A stretch of DNA of 59,349 bases from an uncultured Proteiniphilum sp. (GTDB lineage Bacteria > Bacteroidota > Bacteroidia > Bacteroidales > Dysgonomonadaceae), in NCBI RefSeq assembly GCF_937873925.1, contig NZ_CALNAT010000235.1, positions 1 through 59,349 on the forward strand, read 5' to 3'. The notes below the pieces were generated by a model. That model saw nothing but the letters and a program-made list of their open reading frames with translations, did no database searches and was not told where the DNA came from. Within the stretch, counting starts at the first letter, position 1. Each line of letters begins with the position of its first letter. Position numbers and translations under genes: made by a program. Of this stretch, positions 1 to 7,461 are shown piece after piece.

Positions 1-2
1 TT

Positions 3-65
3 TATATTGAAACCGGGTTTCAGGGAACGGGGAGGATAAATTTATTCAACTTTGAAAGAATTTAA
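3..65 (+). CDS. Possible 3' end of an upstream gene (partial)
   Basis: Reading from base 3 gives about 20 codons ending in TAA at 63-65, with a tail of GFQGTGRINLFNFERI. The alternating polar and hydrophobic residues resemble the last beta-strand of an outer-membrane protein. The stretch is too short to identify and could be chance. It would converge on the mla operon, whose terminator starts about 35 bases further on. Confidence 0.25.
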   Translation, partial: YIETGFQGTGRINLFNFERI

Positions 66-98
66 CATGAAATAAACCTTACCATACCTTAAATGCGG

Positions 99-131
99 AA
101 AAAGCTGTCTCCAATTTAATCTTGAGACAGC
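99..131 (-). terminator. Intrinsic terminator of the mla operon
   Basis: An 8-bp perfect stem (GCTGTCTC / GAGACAGC, 104-111 with 124-131) has a 12-base loop. On the minus strand it is followed by five T (complement of 99-103). It lies 27 bases beyond the mlaD stop codon. Confidence 0.75.
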
Positions 132-157
132 CCCTCTGTATAAAAGTGATCACCCGT

Positions 158-1216
158 TTAAGGCTCTTTTCTTTTTATTTCGGTACCGGCCGATTCATTC
201 AGCGGGACTATGATGGTATCTCCCGGCTGAACTTCAAATTCTTTGGGCTGTTTTTCTGCTGTTACAGATGGAGTCTGGTTATTGTTAACTTTTTTCTTTT
301 TTGAAAATAACCTGAAAATCCAACTGTCTGCTATGGTCTCAGCTGCCCGGGTCACCTCAAAAACACCCTGGTCCACTCTTGTTATAGCCGTATCCACACT
401 CAATCCTAAATCTTTATCGTGAAGTAAGCGAGGTAAAACACCTTCTCCATAATTTATAGCGTGTACTGTCTGCTGTAACTCTTCAATAACTGCATTGGCT
501 TCTACGGAAGTGGTATGTAGCTCCTCCATGATTCCTGACAACTGATCCGTAATAGCACTATCATTTATCAGCTTACCTAAATCTCCCTGTCCACTGCTTA
601 CCTTCGCCGTTATTTCATTTACATCGGACATAGAGCTATTCAATTTACGGGTGGCAATTCCCAACTGCGTAGTTAAATCATTCCCATTCAGCAAACGGGC
701 TATATCTCCGTCCCCTTCATTAATTTTATCAGTTACCGAATTAAGATTCGATACTGTTTGCGTAGCTTCCCGAAGCATCTTCTGTGCCTGGGCTATCATC
801 CCCTGTATGTCCAATCCTTCAGCCACAACCAGGTAGTCATTCTCCTCGATTACGCCCGTTTCGGGAGTTCCGGAAGAGATCAGTACGATCTTTCCTCCCA
901 TCAACCCTTCCTGTCCGATCTGTACTGTGGAGTTCTTATAAATATACTTTGAATAATCTTCACGTATTGACATTGTTACCACAACAGATGTATCGGATAT
1001 GATGCGGATATTTTTCACGGTACCCACATTTATGCCTGCAAACCTGACATTGTTTCCCACCACGAGGCCCCGTATATCTTTAAATGAGGAAAATACATCC
1101 TTAGTGGGACTGAACAAGTTTCCCTTACTTCCTATTAAATATACTGCTACAATAAATAAAATTAATGCTGCAGCTATAAAAACACCTAAGCGTAAAGCTT
1201 TTTTTGTATTTTTCAT
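158..1216 (-). CDS. mlaD: MlaD/MCE-domain substrate-binding protein
   Basis: This is the periplasmic, inner-membrane-anchored MCE subunit of an Mla-type phospholipid transporter, 352 residues. One transmembrane helix lies at about 10-30, followed by the MCE domain at about 38-115 (GLVVGNNVRFAGINVGTV is typical). A long helical region with repeated GxGDLxxLL motifs follows, then a hydrophilic tail. It is the last gene of mlaE-mlaF-mlaD, 23 bases after mlaF. In this family MCE subunits form hexamers that pass lipid between membrane and periplasm; the substrate here is inferred. No mlaB or mlaC is nearby, which is usual in Bacteroidetes. Confidence 0.9.
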   Translation of the reverse strand: MKNTKKALRLGVFIAAALILFIVAVYLIGSKGNLFSPTKDVFSSFKDIRGLVVGNNVRFAGINVGTVKNIRIISDTSVVVTMSIREDYSKYIYKNSTVQIGQEGLMGGKIVLISSGTPETGVIEENDYLVVAEGLDIQGMIAQAQKMLREATQTVSNLNSVTDKINEGDGDIARLLNGNDLTTQLGIATRKLNSSMSDVNEITAKVSSGQGDLGKLINDSAITDQLSGIMEELHTTSVEANAVIEELQQTVHAINYGEGVLPRLLHDKDLGLSVDTAITRVDQGVFEVTRAAETIADSWIFRLFSKKKKVNNNQTPSVTAEKQPKEFEVQPGDTIIVPLNESAGTEIKRKEP

Positions 1217-1239
1217 AACTATCTGTTATCTGTTTATTA

Positions 1240-1974
1240 TTAAATAAAATAATCCCGTATTTCTTTATCCACACTCATGCTTAGCTCGTCGTACGTACCT
1301 TCCACCACAAAAACACCCTCTTGCATAATTCTAATTGTATCGGTGGCTATTTTGGCGCATTTCATATCGTGAGTAATAATAATAGATGCCGTATTATATT
1401 CCTCCTTTATTTTGAGGATAAGTTCACTGATCTCTCCGGAGGTAACCGCATCCAAACCGGTGGTTGGCTCATCGTATAGAATAATCTCAGGCCTTAATAT
1501 AAGGGTTCTTGCCAAAGCTATTCTTTTTTTCATTCCACCCGATAATTCTGCCGGCATCTTGTCTATGGCATCTAACAATCCTACACTCCTCAAAGATTTT
1601 TCTACCAATTCTTCACTATCTTGTTTTTTATCCACAAATTGGGTTCTTCTTATCGGGAAAAGCAGGTTTTCCCTTACACTCATTGAGTCATACAGCGCAC
1701 CTCCCTGAAAAAGATAACCCACTTTTTTCCTTATTTCGTTCAGTTCAATATTATTACATGCCAGGACATCGGTTCCAAGTACGTTAATCTCACCCGCATC
1801 AGGTTCTATTAATCTCACTATACATTTAGCAAGTACCGATTTTCCGGTGCCGGACTTACCTATGACACCCAAATTCTCACCTTTATGCAGGACCAAATCA
1901 ATCCCCTGAAGAATATGCTTATCCCCAAAAGATTTGTACAGCTGCTTTACTACAATTACTTCTTCTCTTCCCAT
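1240..1974 (-). CDS. mlaF: ABC transporter ATP-binding protein MlaF
   Basis: This is the ATPase of the Mla lipid ABC transporter, 244 residues, cytoplasmic. Walker A is GKSGTGKS (39-46). The signature LSGGMKKR, Walker B ILYDEPTTGLD and the switch histidine in IITHD are all present. The N-terminal order (VKQLYKSFGDKHIL) fits the MlaF subfamily. The gene lies 6 bases after mlaE and 23 before mlaD, so the three genes are one transcription unit and probably one complex. Confidence 0.93.
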   Translation of the reverse strand: MGREEVIVVKQLYKSFGDKHILQGIDLVLHKGENLGVIGKSGTGKSVLAKCIVRLIEPDAGEINVLGTDVLACNNIELNEIRKKVGYLFQGGALYDSMSVRENLLFPIRRTQFVDKKQDSEELVEKSLRSVGLLDAIDKMPAELSGGMKKRIALARTLILRPEIILYDEPTTGLDAVTSGEISELILKIKEEYNTASIIITHDMKCAKIATDTIRIMQEGVFVVEGTYDELSMSVDKEIRDYFI

Positions 1975-1980
1975 ACAAAA

Positions 1981-2793
1981 TCAGAGAATATTGGTTATTA
2001 AAACAAAAATCAGGTCTATCACGAAAATAGTAAGAGAAGCTACTACTACCGCTGAATTGGCAGCAGTTCCTACCGATTCTGTTCCGATTCCCGCATTATA
2101 ACCTTTATAGCAACCTATGAGTCCGATAAAGAAACCAAAAAAGACTGTTTTTATAGTAGCCGGGATCAAATCCACGAAACCAAGCATGGCAAAAGCCCTG
2201 TCAATAAACAGGGTAAAGGAAATATCTTCGAAAACATTTACGGCAAGAAATGCGCCAAAAAAACTGAATGCGTCGGCAAAAATAACCAGAACGGGAACTG
2301 TTACGGTTGTTGCCAACACCCGGGTAGCAACCACAAACCCCAAAGGATTTGTTCCCGAAACTTCCATCGCATCTATTTGTTCTGTTACTCTCATGGCCGC
2401 AATCTCAGCCCCAATACCGGAACTCATTTTCCCTGCACAGATAAGCCCTGTTATTACCGGGCCCAATTCCCGCACCATCGCCACAGAAATAGCACCCGGC
2501 AATAAAGTTTGAGCGCCAAAATCCGCCAAAACCGGATTCATCTGCATGGTTAATACTAATCCCATTATAAAACCGGTAACGCTTACCAGGGCAAAGGATT
2601 TATTCCCCAGCAGAAACCCTTGTTTTATCAATTCCCTATGCTCAAAAGGTGGACGAAAAAATTGTTTTATTACGTTTATAGAAAAAATCACCAACTCTCC
2701 CAAATCAATAAAAAGTCCATTATAAAAATGCCGGGTTTCCTCTTTTATATGGATTTTTCGTGGCGATAATTGATTCATTTTAAGGTGTTTCAT
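1981..2793 (-). CDS. mlaE: MlaE-family ABC transporter permease
   Basis: This is the integral membrane permease of the Mla phospholipid transporter, 270 residues. The MlaE core is clear: MVRELGPVITGLICAGKMSS followed by GAEIAAMRVTEQIDAMEV, then several hydrophobic helices to the C-terminus. The first ATG (2793) follows a leader ending in ATCATATGAAA; a second in-frame ATG (2778) is also possible. It is the first gene of mlaEFD. Its upstream region is a compound copy of the dispersed hairpin repeat, and I found no clear consensus promoter there. Confidence 0.92.
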   Translation of the reverse strand: MKHLKMNQLSPRKIHIKEETRHFYNGLFIDLGELVIFSINVIKQFFRPPFEHRELIKQGFLLGNKSFALVSVTGFIMGLVLTMQMNPVLADFGAQTLLPGAISVAMVRELGPVITGLICAGKMSSGIGAEIAAMRVTEQIDAMEVSGTNPLGFVVATRVLATTVTVPVLVIFADAFSFFGAFLAVNVFEDISFTLFIDRAFAMLGFVDLIPATIKTVFFGFFIGLIGCYKGYNAGIGTESVGTAANSAVVVASLTIFVIDLIFVLITNIL

Positions 2794-2822
2794 ATGATTA
2801 TTTTACTTTTACATTTCCGTGC

Positions 2823-3110
2823 ATGGAACTATTTGCGTTACGCTAAATGAGCAGAACAAATTCATTTGCTTTGCCGAACGCAGAAATAGCAGAATAAAAT
2901 TCAAATATTTAACTTTAGTGAACGTTTTCGTTAAGCTAAATGAATAGAGGCCGTACTTGTTCGGACTATATTATAGCGAGAACTATTTCGCTAAGCGAAT
3001 ACAGAGGCAAAACTTATTTTGACTATGTTGAGCGTAGAATTATCGATCGAGGAGCGAAGGCGACTCAAATAGTGCAATAAGAATTGAAAACGACTAATTT
3101 TAATGAACCA
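2823..3110. repeat. Dispersed hairpin repeat, compound copy (three units)
   Basis: Three degenerate units lie in tandem, beginning near 2823, 2924 and 2970. Each has the ATTTCGTTAAGCTAAATGA-type arm and an apical hairpin: CAAAT/ATTTG, CCG/CGG and CAAAA/TTTTG respectively. The last unit carries the extension gagcgaaggcgactcaaata, also seen near 4650 and 40580, and ends in TTTTAATGAAC. Together with the terminator at 3210-3242 this is all I see in the roughly 500-base gap between mlaE and the next gene. Confidence 0.7.
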
Positions 3111-3209
3111 TTGATATTTATAACAGAACTTCTATTAGAACAATAAAAAGAATATATTTGTTTCGCATGATATTCCATATACTGAATAAAAACCCCGGTT
3201 ACGCATATA

Positions 3210-3242
3210 AAAAGGTCTGCCTCACATTGTATGAGACAGACC
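3210..3242 (-). terminator. Intrinsic terminator of the TlpA-like gene
   Basis: The stem GGTCTG-c-CTCA pairs with TGAG-a-CAGACC (3214-3224 with 3232-3242) around a 7-base loop. On the minus strand it is followed by five T. It ends the transcript of the gene at 3304-4416. Its outer stem resembles the mla terminator at 99-131. Confidence 0.75.
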
Positions 3243-3303
3243 CTCTTTCTGTTCTATCGCTTCACAATGAAGCAGCATATAAGATATTTCTACATCCGGG
3301 CTA

Positions 3304-4416
3304 TTAAGGCATCAACTCGGCCAATTTGGAGTCCAGTGCCTCTCCTCTCAGATTTTTCTCGATTATCGTGCCGTCTTTATCAAGGAGCACAGTATGAGGT
3401 ATTCCGTTTATAGCATACAGATCCACTATCGGGCTATTCCAATACTGAAGATCGGACATTTGCGGCCAGGTCATATTCAAATCCTGGATACCTTGTGTCC
3501 AGCGGTCGTGCTCCTGATCGAGCGATACACCTACCACCTCAAATCCCTTTGCTTTATATTTATTATAGGCCGCAACCACGTTAGGCATTTCCTGACGACA
3601 GGGTCCGCACCAGGCAGCCCAGAAATCGACCAACACATAATTTCCTTTGCCGGCATAATCGGAGAGAGAAACTTCGTTCCCCTGGGTATCCTTCAAAGTG
3701 AAATCGACGAATTTCTTACCCACTGCCACATTTTCAAGGTTTTCCAGCCTTTTTATTACCCGCTGGATATTTTCACCGGCTTTGAATTCATCACCGGCAA
3801 GGTCGAGGATCTCTTTCTGCTGTTCCGGCTCAAACATGGAAGAAGAGTTCTGGAAAACATATTCTCCCAGTCTATTTCCGATATTTTCCTTGATGAAATT
3901 GAAATTCAGATCGGTCAGTTGGCTGCTGATTTCCTCGTAAGACTGCTTCAGTTCAGCGTCCCGCGATTCAGTCATGGTTCCGGCAGCAGTCTCACTGTTG
4001 AATTGCCCTATAATGCCTCTGATATTTTGCACCAGTTCTCTTTGTTGCAATCTGAAATTAGTGTATGCATCATTTACTTTTGTCCCCTTCACAGTGACTA
4101 CGGTATCGAAGGTTACCTCCAGTTTGCCCGGTTCGACCAATACCGGTATTCTGCTTTCCTGTTGCGGATTCACGGTCTCATCCAATGCAATGAAACGAAG
4201 CACCGTCGTATCGGCCGCTCCCGAGAAGGAGAACATACCGTTCTGAATAACAGCCGTATCGGTTGCAACCATCGCATCGTCCGTCATCTGCTGCAGATAT
4301 ACATTCGTTCCTTCATAAGCATCGCCGGCTACCGTACCGTTGATTGTATATTTATGGTTGTTCTGGCACGATAAGAGGGTGCCTGCAACAATAAAAAGAT
4401 AGATTAGTTTTCTCAT
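3304..4416 (-). CDS. TlpA-like thiol-disulfide oxidoreductase lipoprotein with DUF4369 domain
   Basis: A predicted periplasmic thioredoxin-fold lipoprotein of 370 residues. The signal ends in a lipobox (TLLSC, Cys17). A beta-rich DUF4369-type domain follows (NGTVAGDAYEGTNVYLQQ), then a helical linker and a C-terminal AhpC/TSA-thioredoxin domain. The active site is WCGPC with cysteines at 270 and 273, and the late cis-proline motif is GIPHTVLLD. Family members reduce or isomerise periplasmic disulfides; the partner here is unknown. It is a single-gene unit with its own promoter (4446-4475) and terminator (3210-3242). Confidence 0.9.
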   Translation of the reverse strand: MRKLIYLFIVAGTLLSCQNNHKYTINGTVAGDAYEGTNVYLQQMTDDAMVATDTAVIQNGMFSFSGAADTTVLRFIALDETVNPQQESRIPVLVEPGKLEVTFDTVVTVKGTKVNDAYTNFRLQQRELVQNIRGIIGQFNSETAAGTMTESRDAELKQSYEEISSQLTDLNFNFIKENIGNRLGEYVFQNSSSMFEPEQQKEILDLAGDEFKAGENIQRVIKRLENLENVAVGKKFVDFTLKDTQGNEVSLSDYAGKGNYVLVDFWAAWCGPCRQEMPNVVAAYNKYKAKGFEVVGVSLDQEHDRWTQGIQDLNMTWPQMSDLQYWNSPIVDLYAINGIPHTVLLDKDGTIIEKNLRGEALDSKLAELMP

Positions 4417-4445
4417 TTGCTTTCTTTTTTATAATTAAATCACAA

Positions 4446-4475
4446 CAAAGATATGTAAAATGTAATGATGACAAA
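4446..4475 (-). promoter_or_regulatory. Bacteroidales-type promoter for the TlpA-like gene
   Basis: On the minus strand TTTG (plus 4472-4475), an 18-base spacer and TATCTTTG (plus 4446-4453) match the Bacteroidetes sigma factor consensus. The -7 box lies 30 bases before the start codon. Confidence 0.7.
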
Positions 4476-4560
4476 TTATTTTAGCGTTTTTTTTAAACGA
4501 TTGCAATAAAGAGGCTTTACAAGCGTTCTAATCGTACAAACGACAATTAAGTTTACTTAA

Positions 4561-4720
4561 TTAGTTATCGTGAGAACTATTTCGACAAACGAGAGCAGAG
4601 GCAAAACTTGTTTTGACTATGTTGAGCGTAGAATTATCAATCAAGGAGCGAAGGGGACTCAAATAGTAGAATAAAAATTGAAAAAGTGTGAAAGAGATAG
4701 TCTAAATTTATTGAATGCAG
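4561..4720. repeat. Dispersed hairpin repeat copy
   Basis: It contains gagaactatttcgacaaac, the apical hairpin CAAAAC-TT-GTTTTG, the aggagcgaaggggactcaaa extension and the end atagtctaaatttattgaa. It is close to identical over about 100 bases with the last unit of the 2823-3110 copy. Its right end runs into the start codon of the small ORF at 4715. Confidence 0.7.
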
Positions 4721-4876
4721 ATGCATACACCCAAAAGGAAATGGAGCGGGACGGCGGGTATTGCCGGTGAGACAAAGCCATCGAAACTCTCGTTGGCCCT
4801 TATCCGCCAATTTGCCGAATGCTTTCATGTTGAAAGACAACTTCAGATACCGGATAATACATTCGGTATTAATTAA
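4715..4876 (+). CDS. Small hypothetical protein (53 aa)
   Basis: An ORF of 53 codons encodes a peptide beginning MQMHTPKRKW. It contains LALIRQFAECFHVERQLQIP and ends NTFGIN. From memory it resembles a group of about 40-60 residue Bacteroidales peptides with a LIRxFAxxYxxE core and a terminal Asn, of no known function; I could not verify this. The start codon sits at the junction with the upstream hairpin repeat. It is the only gene-like content between 4417 and 4940. An overlapping reverse frame (4637-4840) looks like a shadow. Confidence 0.45.
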   Translation: MQMHTPKRKWSGTAGIAGETKPSKLSLALIRQFAECFHVERQLQIPDNTFGIN

Positions 4877-4940
4877 ATAATAAATTAATACAAAAACCTG
4901 GCAATTATCTTTCGATATAAATGATGTAACCCTATAGGGA

Positions 4941-5810
4941 TCATTGACCCGCTTTTCCTCCTGCTACATATACCGCTTCTTTAAGGAATTCCGGGATCGA
5001 ACTTCCATGGTTTTTACTCGGGTACAGAATGAAACGGCAGTCCGGCACTTCTTCCGCGATCATTGAAGCCAAATCCCGGGGCGACAGACCACCCTTCCGT
5101 TGCTCTTTTATTTTCCGGATCTCCGGCGTTAAATTCTTTCTGGACGGATCCGATTCGGGATTTTCCTCATATTCCCCCAACGTAATGGTTACCGAATGAG
5201 GGATATGGGAAAAGAACGGCCTTTGTTTCGGAACAATTACCCCCTGCCCCCACCATATGGCAGGACTGCCGGCCAGATAATGCTGGAAAGCCCGGGTATG
5301 GTTGAACGCAACATATAATGTGAATAAGCCTCCGTAAGAATGTCCGCACAATGTCTGGCGCGTGGTATCCACAGCATAATTCGCCTCAACAAAAGGCTTT
5401 ACTTTATCGATAATAAACCTGTAAAAATCTTCGGCATCTCCTCCCTCGCCATTCCCTTCAACGGAGATCGTATAATCCCGGGTACGCTCTTTAGGATAAG
5501 CCTGCAACGAAGGATAGCCAATACCGACGATCAGTGGCGTATTATCCGAGACCTCTTCCATCGCGTTGACCAGCATGGGAAACTGCCCATTGCCATCCAG
5601 CATATAGAGTACCGGATGGGGAGTCTGCCCGCTACCTGCCGGTTGCGCGATATAGAGACGGTACTCTTTCCCGTTGTACGTCAGGTCATGTTGTTCCATG
5701 TCGAACAACTGCCGTGCGGATTCTTCAATGGGGGTTCTCACCTGGCTTGGTTGGCCCTGCATAGGATAGGCTATAAAAAGAAGTAATAAAAAAAGGATGA
5801 TCTGATTCAT
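4941..5810 (-). CDS. Secreted siderophore-type esterase (alpha/beta hydrolase, BesA/IroE-like)
   Basis: A predicted periplasmic serine esterase of 289 residues. A cleavable signal peptide runs to about Gln20. The putative-esterase fold follows: strand and turn YMLDGNGQFP, nucleophile elbow GHSYGG (Ser158), the segment AGSPAIWWGQG, and a histidine at 268 in SKNHGSS; the acid is probably Glu in LGEYEE. The layout matches the esterase D/BesA/IroE family, which opens the trilactone of catecholate siderophores such as enterobactin. It lies downstream of XusA- and XusB-like genes, which supports iron release from an imported or captured xenosiderophore. The reaction is inferred; another ester is possible. 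Confidence 0.78.
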   Translation of the reverse strand: MNQIILFLLLLFIAYPMQGQPSQVRTPIEESARQLFDMEQHDLTYNGKEYRLYIAQPAGSGQTPHPVLYMLDGNGQFPMLVNAMEEVSDNTPLIVGIGYPSLQAYPKERTRDYTISVEGNGEGGDAEDFYRFIIDKVKPFVEANYAVDTTRQTLCGHSYGGLFTLYVAFNHTRAFQHYLAGSPAIWWGQGVIVPKQRPFFSHIPHSVTITLGEYEENPESDPSRKNLTPEIRKIKEQRKGGLSPRDLASMIAEEVPDCRFILYPSKNHGSSIPEFLKEAVYVAGGKAGQ

Positions 5811-5814
5811 ACCG

Positions 5815-5943
5815 GTTCTCTGAATGCAATTATTTCGTTAAGCAATACGAACAGAAGACAAGCTCGCCTGTGTTCCGTCGTTGCGAGAAATAGTCTAACT
5901 ATTCCTCCCGGCCCTCGATCATATTACGAAAACGGGAGGAATA
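5815..5943. repeat. Dispersed hairpin repeat copy followed by an 11-bp stem-loop
   Basis: 5815-5900 is a degenerate repeat copy (attatttcgttaagcaa ... gcgagaaatagtctaact). Immediately after it, TATTCCTCCCG (5900-5910) pairs perfectly with CGGGAGGAATA (5933-5943) around a 22-base loop. On the minus strand this stem-loop lies between the DUF4374 gene and the esterase gene. There is no T-run, so it may be an mRNA-processing or stabilising hairpin rather than a terminator. Confidence 0.6.
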
Positions 5944-5964
5944 ATCAGATGATTTACGCCGGGA

Positions 5965-7365
5965 TCAGTTCCCGGACGCTTTCAGTTTACCGATAGCGGC
6001 AATCTGATTAGCTTGCACCGTAAGGCCTTTGGTAGCCGTAGCAGTTTGGGGATTGATGCTGTACACAGCAGGGGAAGTGCCGCCGGTAGTAGTTACCGCG
6101 ATATAAGCAGTTCCCTCTTCTACGTAGGGCGTTTCCGCAAAACCCTGGATATTCTCAGGAGCAGGCAAGCCGGTTACGTAGGTAAGTTCTTTGGACTCTC
6201 CCTTGAAGACAGCCAGCCGAGAAGCGGGAGTGGTCGTTGCATCGAATCCTTCAACGAACGGCACATCATACATCAGCAACAAAAAATAATCGCCGCCAAT
6301 ATGCCAGGTACGAAGGAAGGAGTTGCCACCGGTTTGCTCTTCAAGATTGCAATAGTAATCATTGTCAAACACTTCGGCACCTGCTTTAATCCGGACAACA
6401 CCCGCAGGTAACGTCGTTTTCTGCACACCTGTCATTGTCTTTGCATAACTGGGAGAAAAGACATAGATATCGCCGTTGTCGGCTGCCCAGGTCGTTTGGT
6501 AATATTGCGAACGATAGCGTCCACAGGCATAGCTGATCTTATCGGTTTTGATCAATTCCGGATCCTCCATTTTCTCGTTGTTATAAATAGCGATCCATGC
6601 CTCATCAGGATATTGCGTCCATTGCAATTCCCCTTTTTTGTATGCGCTGCTGGCAGATCCCCCGTCTTCCGTTTTCACCAGTTCGGGATACTTCACATAC
6701 TTTCCACCTTCTGTTTTCACTCCATACTGGCTCAAGCCCATAGGGATGGGCGCCGAATAAACTTTATTGCCGGACTCCAGGATACCTGCCAGGGTCACAA
6801 ATTCACCGTTGCCCAGATAGTTCTCAGACAGGATCACCTCCTGATTCGAGTTGTAGGTTTCTTTCTCTACATCGAGATAAGAGAACAGGAATCCTTTGGG
6901 GAGGTAACCGTTCTCATCGGCAAGGTTGGCACCCAAATCACCGGTAGAGGAGGTGATAATATAATTTTTATACGTTCCGTAAGAGGTAAATCGCTTTATT
7001 TCATACGTGTTGTTCCGGTCTTCCATACTTCCCTGATTATTCAGGATATAGGAAGAACTGATACCGGCATTCCCTTGATTATAGGCCAGGCGGAACAGGT
7101 ATTTATCCTGATAGTACACCCAGTAGGTACCGAGTTCCGTTTCATGGCCATTATTCTCCCCGGCGGTAACCGTACCCTTATCCAGGGCCTCGGAAGTCAA
7201 CAGGTAACTGGCTGTCACATCATTATTACCATCGATAGCGGCAATGACATACCTTTCGGAAACCTTATCACCGTCATCTATAACCGGGGTATCGTTGTCG
7301 CAGGAATAAAATACAACTCCTGCTATCAATAGTGCTGAAGTCAAATACAATTTAGAAAGTCTCAT
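5965..7365 (-). CDS. xusB: DUF4374 lipoprotein, XusB-like siderophore-binding protein
   Basis: A surface or periplasmic lipoprotein of 466 residues with the lipobox VFYSC (Cys22). The body fits the DUF4374 family, which is a beta-propeller (opening RYVIAAIDGNNDVTASYLLT; later blades with TYEIKRF and GGDYFLLLMYDVPF). To my knowledge the Bacteroides thetaiotaomicron DUF4374 protein XusB captures ferric enterobactin on the cell surface and hands it to the TonB receptor XusA. Here it sits 96 bases after a XusA-like receptor. The third Xus gene, a PepSY protein, is absent and an esterase takes its place. The family assignment is strong; the ligand is inferred. Confidence 0.85.
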   Translation of the reverse strand: MRLSKLYLTSALLIAGVVFYSCDNDTPVIDDGDKVSERYVIAAIDGNNDVTASYLLTSEALDKGTVTAGENNGHETELGTYWVYYQDKYLFRLAYNQGNAGISSSYILNNQGSMEDRNNTYEIKRFTSYGTYKNYIITSSTGDLGANLADENGYLPKGFLFSYLDVEKETYNSNQEVILSENYLGNGEFVTLAGILESGNKVYSAPIPMGLSQYGVKTEGGKYVKYPELVKTEDGGSASSAYKKGELQWTQYPDEAWIAIYNNEKMEDPELIKTDKISYACGRYRSQYYQTTWAADNGDIYVFSPSYAKTMTGVQKTTLPAGVVRIKAGAEVFDNDYYCNLEEQTGGNSFLRTWHIGGDYFLLLMYDVPFVEGFDATTTPASRLAVFKGESKELTYVTGLPAPENIQGFAETPYVEEGTAYIAVTTTGGTSPAVYSINPQTATATKGLTVQANQIAAIGKLKASGN

Positions 7366-7461
7366 ATTGTTTTTGTTTTAATGGATGATGTTTGAAAATA
7401 AATGATTTGAATTTGTATAAACAGGGATCGGCTGAGTCGGTCCATATATTACTATCTTGTT

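Noticed and set aside
3394..4374. Long plus-strand frame of 326 codons opposite the TlpA-like gene
   Set aside because: No family motif or sensible start context; the minus-strand gene has a lipobox, CxxC, promoter and terminator.
4637..4840. Minus-strand frame of 67 codons
   Set aside because: Runs through the dispersed repeat and lies opposite the more protein-like 53-codon frame at 4715.
6496..7332. Plus-strand frame of 278 codons opposite the DUF4374 gene
   Set aside because: Antisense shadow of a clear lipoprotein gene.
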